Assembly: GCA_003520145.1 (NCBI GenBank)
Contig: DOVJ01000168.1
Coordinates: 1 to 7,873 of the forward strand
DNA: 7,873 nucleotides
Direction: 5' to 3'
From: Eubacterium sp.
GTDB taxonomy: Bacteria > Bacillota > Clostridia > Lachnospirales > Lachnospiraceae
This document shows positions 1 through 5,717 of the stretch, piece after piece. The position numbers were made by a program, and so were the translations under genes. Below the pieces are notes generated by a model. It saw nothing but the letters and a program-made list of their open reading frames with translations, was not told the DNA's origin and did no database searches. Within the stretch, counting starts at the first letter, position 1; every line of letters begins with the position of its first letter.

Positions 1-305
1 ATATGAATGTTGCCAAATGGTATGACAACGGGAAGTCTTCGGATACAACGAGCTTAGGCACCATGCATTATGCTGCGCCAGAGCAGGTAGGCTATGGCTT
101 ATCTGCAACTAGTGTTAAATCCGACATCTATGCTGTCGGTGTTATGCTCAATGTCATGCTTACAGGTGATTTTCCGAAGAAAAAAAGAGCGAAAGGATAT
201 GTATGGGACGTCATAGAGAGATGTATAAATCTCAATCCGGATGGAAGGTATACGGCGGCAGAGTTGTTGGAAGAACTGGAAAAGTTGAAGGAAAGACACA
301 GATGA
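1..305 (+). CDS. Eukaryote-type Ser/Thr protein kinase, C-terminal part (5' truncated)
   Basis: The reading frame enters from the left edge, and only the last ~100 residues of the kinase C-lobe are present. Numbering from the first in-window Met at nt 3, the activation-segment end reads GTMHYAAPEQ (residues 19-28, subdomain VIII APE). SDIYAVGVML (40-49) is subdomain IX with its invariant Asp, and the NPDGR Arg (82) is the subdomain XI arginine. The ATP-binding lobe, HRD catalytic loop and DFG lie outside the window. The protein ends about 18 residues after that Arg with a charged helix (ELLEELEKLKERHR), so this end carries no PASTA repeats and no membrane anchor. By family knowledge it should phosphorylate Ser/Thr on protein targets. 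Its stop codon overlaps the start of the next gene, so the two are translationally coupled. The Met at nt 3 is not the true start. Confidence 0.9.
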   Translation, partial: MNVAKWYDNGKSSDTTSLGTMHYAAPEQVGYGLSATSVKSDIYAVGVMLNVMLTGDFPKKKRAKGYVWDVIERCINLNPDGRYTAAELLEELEKLKERHR

Positions 306-763
306 GTATACATAATAAGCCTACGGATGAGCTTGAAGGCGAGATAGGAAAGCTTGCGCCTTCTGAGATAGAAGGGTATCTTAAGAACAACAAGAACTAT
401 ATGATCAGTGATAAGAAGGCATTCTACTACTACTTTAAGGATGTTATCGAATCGAAGAATATCATGCTTAAGGATGTGTATTGTCGTGCAGGTGTGTCAG
501 AATCGTATGGAAGTAAGATCGTGAGTATGGAAAAGCATACGAAGGATCGTGAACTGATACTGAGGTTATGCATGGCAGGACATTTTAACTGGGAGGAGAC
601 TAACAGGGCGCTTAAGCTCTATGGTATGAGCGAGCTGTATGCTAAGGATAAGCGTGATGCGGTATTCATAGTCGCTATTAATAACAGGATATATGATATG
701 TATGATGTCGATGAACTTCTGATATCTCATGGACTTGAAAAGTTGTCGGTGGATGAAAAGTAG
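302..763 (+). CDS. Small XRE/HTH-like protein coupled to the Ser/Thr kinase
   Basis: A 153-aa cytoplasmic protein with no signal peptide or membrane segment. I chose the ATG at 302 because it overlaps the kinase stop (ATGA, 302-305) and has AAGGAAAG 5-14 nt upstream; the frame is open further 5' but that stretch lies inside the kinase gene. Residues ~41-90 (FKDVIESKNIMLKDVYCRAG, then a VSESYGSKI helix) read like a compact lambda-repressor/XRE helix-turn-helix. Residues ~96-147 hold two similar helical units, NWEETNRALKLYGMSELYAK and VDELLISHGLEKL, joined by a conserved-looking KRDAVFIVAI segment. I recall this architecture in Clostridia, often beside kinase genes. Likely role: a DNA-binding or adaptor output of the kinase. 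Function is inferred from fold and neighbour; no target site was recognised. The last gene of its unit, followed directly by a terminator. Confidence 0.85.
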   Translation: MSIHNKPTDELEGEIGKLAPSEIEGYLKNNKNYMISDKKAFYYYFKDVIESKNIMLKDVYCRAGVSESYGSKIVSMEKHTKDRELILRLCMAGHFNWEETNRALKLYGMSELYAKDKRDAVFIVAINNRIYDMYDVDELLISHGLEKLSVDEK

Positions 764-764
764 G

Positions 765-808
765 AAATCTCGGTTGCATGATATGTGTAGTGCAACCGGG
801 ATTTTTTT
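765..808 (+). terminator. Rho-independent terminator of the kinase/HTH unit
   Basis: Two bases after the stop codon, 765-778 pairs with 791-804 to give a 14-bp stem with one G-U pair (core CGGTTGCA/TGCAACCG). The loop is 12 nt (779-790), and a run of seven T residues (802-808) follows the GC-rich part. This is a textbook intrinsic terminator and marks the end of the upstream transcription unit. Confidence 0.93.
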
Positions 809-817
809 AGACTTAAC

Positions 818-846
818 TTGATTATTGATAATGGATATTGTATAAT
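818..846 (+). promoter_or_regulatory. Sigma-A type promoter of the lipoprotein gene
   Basis: TTGATT (818-823), a 17-bp spacer, then a perfect TATAAT (841-846). It lies just past the terminator and 111 nt before the lipoprotein start, so transcription would begin near 853 and leave a leader of roughly 100 nt. Confidence 0.75.
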
Positions 847-875
847 ATTTTAAAAAGTTGCAACTAAAATAGCAA

Positions 876-929
876 TTGAATTCATACACATTGGGAGTTA
901 ATGACATAAGTTGAATTCGATAATGTCAT
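876..929 (+). repeat. Short repeats in the lipoprotein-gene leader
   Basis: The leader contains TTGAATTC twice (876-883 and 911-918, 35 bp apart). It also has a 7-bp inverted repeat, ATGACAT (901-907) and ATGTCAT (923-929), around the second copy. These could be an operator or a weak RNA hairpin. The region is AT-rich, so chance is a real possibility. Confidence 0.3.
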
Positions 930-957
930 AAATAGTAAAAGGAGGAGGTTGATTGTT

Positions 958-1215
958 ATGATAAAAAGGTTATTATTAATCTCGTTATGTTTAGTCACTT
1001 TAGTAGGTTGTACATCACGTGTGAGTACTTCGATTACAGGAACATCTGAAACAAATGGAAATTCGGGAGTGGCAATACGTATTCATACTAATTACATACC
1101 AGTTGGAGAGAGGATTCCGCTTGCTGCCAATATATATACAGGAGAAGTGGTTGATATATTCTTTATTGTATGTGATGGAGTTGGACGCAAACATGAGGTT
1201 ATGCCAGATTTTTAA
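958..1215 (+). CDS. N-terminal lipoprotein fragment (85 aa) ending at the premature stop
   Basis: If the TAA is read as a stop, translation from 958 gives 85 residues. MIKRLLLISLCLVTLVGC is a classic lipoprotein signal: two basic residues, a hydrophobic core and a lipobox LVGC with the lipidated Cys at 18, followed by a Ser/Thr-rich linker (19-37). Residues 38-85 (VAIRIHTNYIPVGERIPLAA onward) look like the opening strands of a folded domain cut off mid-way at HEVMPDF. The strong GGAGGAGG site suggests that this part is still translated and exported, but a functional domain is unlikely in it alone. Confidence 0.65.
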   Translation: MIKRLLLISLCLVTLVGCTSRVSTSITGTSETNGNSGVAIRIHTNYIPVGERIPLAANIYTGEVVDIFFIVCDGVGRKHEVMPDF

Positions 1216-1242
1216 ACGGTTTATAAAGTTAAGGTTGGGGAT

Positions 1243-1851
1243 GTGTATAAGGGGGCACCAGGAAATTATGTAAATGTGGCGGTGTATGGATGTTTGTTCG
1301 GTTATAAAGAAAAACAGCAATTGAAAATATTAAAAAAGTATGGTTATGAATATGATGTGATTCCAGATGTTGGAGCTCCTGAACTTGAAATGGGTAAAAC
1401 ATATGCTTTCTTAACGAATACGTTTGGAGATTATGAATCTATGGTTTCTAATGAGTGTTTTGATTCATATATTCACATAAAGGACTATATAGAGTCTGAT
1501 GATTTTGATAAGAATGAATATATTAGTCCGAAAGATTATATAAAGAACAGGTATAAGGAAGCTATAGACGGACAGATAAAGGATATAAAGTTTGATGCTT
1601 ATGAGGAGAATGGCAAAAGATATTGTAAACTGGTTATAGATGTCTATGATAGTAATGATCCTAAAACTGGTAAGGTTAAGGAGGTATTGTGGGATTGTGA
1701 GGATGTAACGGATATAGATGCTCTTGGCTTAAAAATAGGTGATAAAAAGATGTTTTTTATATCTTATGAGGATGTTGGTGGATATGCATTTTGCAATAGT
1801 TGTGGTAAAATATCAGGTTTACAATATGGGAATATTGTAAAATACGATTAG
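1243..1851 (+). CDS. C-terminal part of the interrupted lipoprotein (hypothetical, up to 202 aa)
   Basis: This is the continuation of the lipoprotein frame after the TAA; open sequence begins at 1216. The first possible start is the GTG at 1243, with only a weak AAGG-like site at 1230-1233, so independent expression is doubtful. The protein begins in the middle of a strand-rich segment (VYKG..GNYVNVAVYG) and has no signal peptide of its own. It continues with MGKTYAFLTN, a charged acidic middle (ESDDFDKNEY) and a KYCKLVIDVYDS-like strand region, and ends with a Cys pair (FCNSCGK) near residue 188. I do not recognise the family. By context it would have been the extracytoplasmic body of the lipoprotein. 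Confidence 0.55.
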   Translation: MYKGAPGNYVNVAVYGCLFGYKEKQQLKILKKYGYEYDVIPDVGAPELEMGKTYAFLTNTFGDYESMVSNECFDSYIHIKDYIESDDFDKNEYISPKDYIKNRYKEAIDGQIKDIKFDAYEENGKRYCKLVIDVYDSNDPKTGKVKEVLWDCEDVTDIDALGLKIGDKKMFFISYEDVGGYAFCNSCGKISGLQYGNIVKYD

Positions 1852-1889
1852 TTATATTTAATCTTTGATTGCAAGGATGGGTAGCCGAT

Positions 1890-1955
1890 ATGAATGCTGT
1901 AAAAAAATTAATCGAAAAGCCCTTTGCAGGCTTTCGTTATACTCGAGTGCGCTAA
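1890..1955 (+). CDS. Doubtful 21-aa micro-ORF within the palindrome
   Basis: An ATG at 1890 opens a 21-codon frame (MNAVKKLIEKPFAGFRYTRV plus Arg) ending in TAA at 1953-1955. AAGGA (1873-1877) lies 12 nt upstream, slightly far for a ribosome binding site. The peptide is basic. Its frame coincides with the left arm of the palindrome, so its sequence may be fixed by base pairing and not by coding. Reported as a possibility only. Confidence 0.15.
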   Translation: MNAVKKLIEKPFAGFRYTRVR

Positions 1956-2078
1956 TGCAAAGTCCGAAGCACGTGTTTGAGCATCCGAAGGATGCGAGTT
2001 TGCGAGAGGACTTTGCTATAGATGCGCGCGAGAGTATAGAAAGCGCAACCGGGCTTAAAGATTAATTATTTTACAGCA
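1895..2078. repeat. 184-nt imperfect palindrome, structured or MITE-like element
   Basis: The ends are 19-nt inverted repeats, 1895-1913 against 2060-2078, with one mismatch (A1905/A2068). Pairing continues inward: AAGCCC 1917-1922 with 2051-2056; TTGC 1924-1927 with 2045-2048; GCTTTC 1930-1935 with 2039-2044; TATACTC 1938-1944 with 2032-2038; GTGCGC 1947-1952 with 2024-2029 after a tandem G-A/G-A mismatch; GCAAAGTCC 1957-1965 with 2008-2016; and a GCATCC-GAA-GGATGC tip at 1981-1995. About 62 pairs form in total, with small bulges. It lies between convergent genes. It may be a mobile palindromic element, a structured RNA or a two-way terminator; the T run on the minus-strand side (complement of 1901-1907) mildly supports termination. 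No target-site duplication is visible. Confidence 0.7.
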
Positions 2079-2084
2079 TATTTG

Positions 2085-3719
2085 TTAGTCTTCTTCTTCA
2101 ACAGCTACAGAAAGTGCCTGTCTCTTCTTAGCCATATCGTCGCTCTCGAGATATTCGTCATATGTCGAGATCTTATCTATGAGGCTTCCGCCTGGAAGAA
2201 TCTCCATGATTCTGTTAGCGGTTGTCTGTACGAACTGATGATCGTGTGAGGTAAAGAGTACCACACCTGAGAACTTCATAAGACCGTTGTTAAGAGCGGT
2301 TATGGATTCCATATCGAGGTGGTTGGTTGGCTCATCCATCATAAGTACGTTAGATGCCATGATCATCATCTTAGAGAGGAGTACACGGACTTTCTCACCA
2401 CCGGAGAGAACACGTACCTTCTTAACGCCGTCATCGCCAGCAAAGAGCATACGTCCTAAGAACTGTCTTACGTATGTTACATCCTTCTCAGGAGAGAATG
2501 GCATGAGCCATTCTACGATGTTATCGTCGCAATCGAAGATCTTAGTATTATCCTTAGGGAAGTATGACATGGATGTTGTTACACCCCACTTGTACGAACC
2601 TTCATCAGGCTCTAATTCACCTGCAAGGATTTTAAAAAGGGTAGTGGTAGCTATCTCGTTAGATCCGACAAATGCTACTTTATCCTCACGTCTTAAGAGG
2701 AAAGATACGTTGTCGAGGACCTTTACGCCATCTATAGTCTTCGAGAGGTTAGTGACCTCAAGTACTTCGTTGCCAATCTCACGTGATGGTCTGAAGTCGA
2801 TATATGGGTACTTACGGCTTGATGGCTTGATGTCATCGAGCTCGATCTTTTCAAGGGCACGCTTTCTGGATGTGGCCTGCTTAGACTTGGAAGCATTAGC
2901 TGAGAATCTCTGGATGAATTCCTGAAGTTCCTTGATCTGTTCTTCCTTCTTCTTATTAGCTTCCTTACGCTGCTTGATGATGAGCTGACTTGACTCATAC
3001 CAGAAATCGTAGTTACCTGCATAGAGCTGAATCTTGGCATAATCGATATCAGCTATCTGTGTGCAGACCTTGTTGAGGAAGTATCTGTCATGGGATACAA
3101 CTATGACAGTGTTGTCGAAGTTGATAAGGAATTCTTCAAGCCACTCGATAGCATTAAGATCGAGGTGGTTAGTAGGCTCATCGAGAAGAAGGATATCAGG
3201 GTTACCAAAGAGAGCTTTTGCAAGGAGAACCTTGACCTTCTCGCTACCTGTTAAGTCCTTCATGAGCTTAGAGTGAATCTCTGTCTCGATACCAAGTCCG
3301 TTAAGAAGGCTGGCAGCATCTGATTCTGCCTCCCAACCGTTCATGTTGGCGAATTCTTCCTCGAGTTCGCTTACCTTGATACCATCTTCGTCAGAGAAGT
3401 CTGGCTTAGAGTAAAGTGCTTCCTTCTCGAGCATTATATCGTGAAGTCTCTGATTACCCATAATTACGGTATCGAGAACTACACAGTCATCATACTTAAA
3501 GTGATCCTGTTCAAGGAAAGAGAGTCTCTGTCCTGGTGTTATGGTTACATCACCTTTAGATGGCTCAAGCTTGCCTGAAAGTATCTTTAAGAATGTTGAT
3601 TTACCGGCACCGTTAGCACCTATGAGGCCATAGCAGTTACCTTCTGTAAACTTAATGTTGACGTCTTCGAAGAGGGCTTTCTTGCCAATTCTCAGTGTGA
3701 CGTTGTTAGCACTGATCAT
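2085..3719 (-). CDS. ybiT: ABC-F family ATPase, YbiT type, with degenerate second Walker A
   Basis: A complete 544-aa soluble protein with two ABC domains and no membrane segments, the ABC-F layout; the family acts at the ribosomal E site in translation, not in transport. ABC1: Walker A GANGAGKS (34-41), signature LTGSE (156-160), Walker B and Glu in ILLLDEPTNHLD (176-187), H-loop His210. Linker (~240-300): a charged coiled coil ending in SANASKSKQATSRKRALEKI, close to E. coli YbiT. ABC2: signature LSGGE (438-442), Walker B LMMDEPTNHLDMES (459-472), H-loop His492. The ABC2 Walker A reads GSNEIATTT (352-360), so the lysine position is Thr358 and two glycines are lost. AAGGAGG five nt before the ATG fixes the start. 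Subfamily placement is by similarity to YbiT; the Bacillus relative is YkpA. Monocistronic, with its own promoter. Confidence 0.92.
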   Translation of the reverse strand: MISANNVTLRIGKKALFEDVNIKFTEGNCYGLIGANGAGKSTFLKILSGKLEPSKGDVTITPGQRLSFLEQDHFKYDDCVVLDTVIMGNQRLHDIMLEKEALYSKPDFSDEDGIKVSELEEEFANMNGWEAESDAASLLNGLGIETEIHSKLMKDLTGSEKVKVLLAKALFGNPDILLLDEPTNHLDLNAIEWLEEFLINFDNTVIVVSHDRYFLNKVCTQIADIDYAKIQLYAGNYDFWYESSQLIIKQRKEANKKKEEQIKELQEFIQRFSANASKSKQATSRKRALEKIELDDIKPSSRKYPYIDFRPSREIGNEVLEVTNLSKTIDGVKVLDNVSFLLRREDKVAFVGSNEIATTTLFKILAGELEPDEGSYKWGVTTSMSYFPKDNTKIFDCDDNIVEWLMPFSPEKDVTYVRQFLGRMLFAGDDGVKKVRVLSGGEKVRVLLSKMMIMASNVLMMDEPTNHLDMESITALNNGLMKFSGVVLFTSHDHQFVQTTANRIMEILPGGSLIDKISTYDEYLESDDMAKKRQALSVAVEEED

Positions 3720-3764
3720 ATAATCCTCCTTATATAGTACATATTGATATTATTTCCAAATGAT

Positions 3765-3793
3765 ATTGTACAAGGAAAACTCGGTAAATGCAA
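3765..3793 (-). promoter_or_regulatory. Promoter of the ABC-F gene
   Basis: On the minus strand, TTGCAT (3793-3788), a 17-bp spacer, then TACAAT (3770-3765). Initiation near 3758 would give a leader of about 40 nt before the ABC-F start, with its AAGGAGG at 3731-3725. No attenuator-like hairpin was seen in this leader. Confidence 0.6.
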
Positions 3794-3820
3794 CTAAAAT
3801 ATGTGATATTCAAAAAATGC

Positions 3821-3849
3821 TTTTATTTTAGTGCAATCTTTGGTATAAT
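3821..3849 (+). promoter_or_regulatory. Extended -10 promoter of the GH13-like gene
   Basis: TGGTATAAT (3841-3849) is an extended -10 element with a perfect TATAAT at 3844-3849. The -35 region is weak (TTTTAT, 3821-3826, 17-bp spacing), which an extended -10 can offset. Predicted initiation near 3856 lies 30 nt before the chosen start, and downstream of the in-frame ATG at 3788, which supports the shorter protein. Confidence 0.65.
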
Positions 3850-3886
3850 TACTGTGTATGTGTATAAAGGATGGAGATTAAGTGTT

Positions 3887-5686
3887 ATGGAAAACTTGAA
3901 GATCATGCCTGGTGATGCGAGGTTGCTTGGTGTTACCAGAACTGATAAGGGTTATAACTTTGCTATATGCTGTGATTATGAAAGTATAACTCTGGAATTA
4001 TATAAGCATGGGGATGAATTGCCTAAGCACAAGATAGTTCTTGATAAGGATAATCGTGTGGGCAGTGTTTTTTGTGTGCTTTTATCAGGTATTGATTTTG
4101 AGAGTTATGAATATCTGTATGATATTTCGGGAGTTAAGTATACAGATCCTTATACCAGATACATAACGAATGGCAAAGCATTTGGCGAGGAAAGAGATGA
4201 TGAGCCTTATCGTTCGGGCATAGTCTGTGAGGATTATGATTGGGAAGGTGATCATGCCATAAGAAGGCCTCTTAGCGATACGCTCATATATAAGCTTCAT
4301 GTAAGAGGCTTTACAAAGAATCCATCTTCGAAGGTTCGCTGTAAGGGGGAATTCGAGGGTGTGATGGAGAAACTCGACTATATAGAGAGTCTTGGTTTTA
4401 ACGCTATCATGCTCATGCCATCATATGAATTCGATGAGTTCACTAAGGGCGGTACTGTGAATATATATGCTGCGATTGATGAGAAGAAGGTTAATTACTG
4501 GGGTTATACTAAGGGATTATATATGGCTCCTAAGTATGCATACTCTAAGTCGTTTCTTGGTAAGAAGTCCTATGATTATACAGTTGCTTTTAAGAATCTG
4601 GTGAAGGAGTGTCACAAGAGAGGTATCGAGATATATACTGAGATGTACTTTGACACCGGTTGTAACCAGAGCTTTATCAACGATTGCGTCAAGTTCTGGG
4701 TTATGGAATATCACATAGACGGTGTTAATCTCTGTATGGATGCAGGGATTGCAAGGCAGGTGGCTGATGATCCGATTCTTAGTCATACCAAGCTTTTCTG
4801 CAATTATTGGGCTGATGATTTTCATAAGAAGTATGGAAGCTTAGACAGGACACTTGCTGATTATAACGATGGTTTCCTTAAGAGTGCAAGGTGCTTTCTT
4901 AAGGGTGATTCGGATGCGCTTCGCGATTATATATATCACTTTAAGTTCAATCCTTCTAAGGGTGGTAACATCAATTACATAACTAACCACAATACGCTTA
5001 CTATGTATGATATGGTCTGTTATGAGAGAAAGCACAACGAAGCCAATGGCGAGCGCAATATCGACGGAAGTGATTACAATTATTCATGGAATTGCGGCGT
5101 AGAAGGTAAGAGCAGAAAGAAGAAGATCAACCAGCTTAGATTAAGACAGGTTAAGAATGCACTGGCTCTTCTTATGCTTTCGCAGGGAACTCCGCTTATT
5201 ATGGCCGGAGATGAGTTCCTTAATTCAACAGATGGCAATAACAATCCATATTGCCAGGATAATAGTATAAGCTATATAGACTGGAAGAATATGAATTCCA
5301 ATGCTGAATTGATCGATTATGTAAGGAAGCTTATAGAGTTCAGAATTAAGAATCCTATTCTTCACAGCAAGAATGAGCTTAGAGGCAGCGATTATCTGTC
5401 GTGCGGATTCCCAGATATCTCTATACATAGCGAGAGTGCCTGGTATCCTAAACTTGAGAATTATAACAGACATGCAGGTATTTTGTTGTGTAACGAGTAC
5501 TGTGAGAGTGAGGGTCTCATATATATCGCTTACAACATGCACTGGGAAGATCATGATCTTGCTCTTCCGAAGATTTCTTCAAAACGTGGTTTTGAAGTGG
5601 TCATAAAGACTTGCGAAGAAGATATAGTGCCAGATAAATCTGTAAAGATACCGGCAAGAAGTATAGCGGTTCTGATCGCACACTAA
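3887..5686 (+). CDS. GH13 isoamylase/debranching-like protein with inactivated catalytic site
   Basis: 599 aa, no signal peptide, so probably cytoplasmic. The ATG at 3887 has AAAGGATGGAG upstream (3866-3876); an ATG at 3788 is in frame but lies before the promoter. N-terminal ~8-100 resembles a CBM48-type beta domain; the GH13 barrel spans ~130-500 (LIYKLHVRGFTK at 133-144; WVMEYHIDG at 271-279; KHNEANGERNIDG at 382-394; GTPLIMAGDEF at 434-444), then a C-terminal beta domain. These match glycogen debranching/isoamylase-type enzymes. However, the nucleophile Asp position is Cys283 (DGVNLC for DGFRFD), the acid/base Glu is Asn306 (FCNYW for IAEPW), the third Asp is Asn369 (NHN for AHD), and region I DVVxNH is EMYFDT (252-257). 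Hydrolysis should be impossible. I recall a similar degenerate subfamily in Lachnospiraceae. Likely a glucan-binding or regulatory pseudoenzyme; role unproven. Confidence 0.88.
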   Translation: MENLKIMPGDARLLGVTRTDKGYNFAICCDYESITLELYKHGDELPKHKIVLDKDNRVGSVFCVLLSGIDFESYEYLYDISGVKYTDPYTRYITNGKAFGEERDDEPYRSGIVCEDYDWEGDHAIRRPLSDTLIYKLHVRGFTKNPSSKVRCKGEFEGVMEKLDYIESLGFNAIMLMPSYEFDEFTKGGTVNIYAAIDEKKVNYWGYTKGLYMAPKYAYSKSFLGKKSYDYTVAFKNLVKECHKRGIEIYTEMYFDTGCNQSFINDCVKFWVMEYHIDGVNLCMDAGIARQVADDPILSHTKLFCNYWADDFHKKYGSLDRTLADYNDGFLKSARCFLKGDSDALRDYIYHFKFNPSKGGNINYITNHNTLTMYDMVCYERKHNEANGERNIDGSDYNYSWNCGVEGKSRKKKINQLRLRQVKNALALLMLSQGTPLIMAGDEFLNSTDGNNNPYCQDNSISYIDWKNMNSNAELIDYVRKLIEFRIKNPILHSKNELRGSDYLSCGFPDISIHSESAWYPKLENYNRHAGILLCNEYCESEGLIYIAYNMHWEDHDLALPKISSKRGFEVVIKTCEEDIVPDKSVKIPARSIAVLIAH

Positions 5687-5717
5687 GGAGTAGACATAAG
5701 GAGTAATATAAGGGATG
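5684..5717 (+). promoter_or_regulatory. Repeated TAAGG ribosome-binding motifs before the YfhO-like gene
   Basis: TAAGG occurs three times at 12-13 nt spacing: TAAGGAGTA at 5684 (sharing the upstream stop codon), TAAGGAGTA at 5697, and TAAGGG at 5709, touching the ATG. The middle copy (AAGGAG, 5698-5703), 11 nt before the ATG, is the best ribosome binding site. The first copy could keep ribosomes near the junction after termination. Confidence 0.45.

Larger units (their letters stand above)
958..1851 (+). pseudogene. Lipoprotein gene interrupted by an in-frame TAA
   Basis: From the ATG at 958 to the TAG at 1849-1851 a single frame is open for 297 codons except for one TAA at 1213-1215 (codon 86). 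No frame change is needed to join the halves, and the sequence after the stop (TVYKVKVGDVYKG) continues protein-like at once, before any usable start codon. The simplest reading is a secreted lipoprotein of about 296 residues that suffered one nonsense mutation. The start is set by GGAGGAGG at 941-948, nine nt before the ATG; a TTG at 949 abuts that site and is rejected. The product family is not recognised. The alternative is two separate genes, but the second half lacks a good ribosome binding site. A sequencing error at this codon cannot be excluded. Confidence 0.75.

Noticed and set aside
203..301. N-terminal extension of the HTH-like protein from an ATG at 203
   Set aside because: The extension overlaps the kinase gene in another frame and lacks a site upstream; the ATGA start at 302 is better.
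859..871. 13-base match TGCAACTAAAATA at 859-871 and 3789-3801
   Set aside because: One copy is downstream of its promoter and the other overlaps a -35 region on the opposite strand; in AT-rich sequence of this length such a match can arise by chance.
566..907. Minus-strand open frame of 113 codons
   Set aside because: It is the reverse complement of the HTH-like gene and its terminator, with low-complexity composition and no ribosome binding site.
949..957. TTG as start of the lipoprotein gene
   Set aside because: It directly follows the GGAGGAGG site, leaving no spacing; the ATG at 958 has ideal 9-nt spacing and gives a cleaner signal peptide.
1865..2065. 66-codon open frame starting in the intergenic region
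   Set aside because: It runs through the palindrome, so its sequence is dictated by base pairing; it has a non-ATG start and no clear ribosome binding site. It may recur as a false gene wherever the element occurs.
2287..2925. Plus-strand open frame of 212 codons inside the ABC-F gene
   Set aside because: Its Ser/Thr/Arg-rich product is typical of an antisense shadow; the minus-strand protein has all ABC motifs.
3788..3886. In-frame ATG at 3788 as the GH13 start
   Set aside because: The extra 33 residues lie across the promoter and include hydrophobic sequence unlike this family; 3887 has a ribosome binding site and matches the usual N-terminus.
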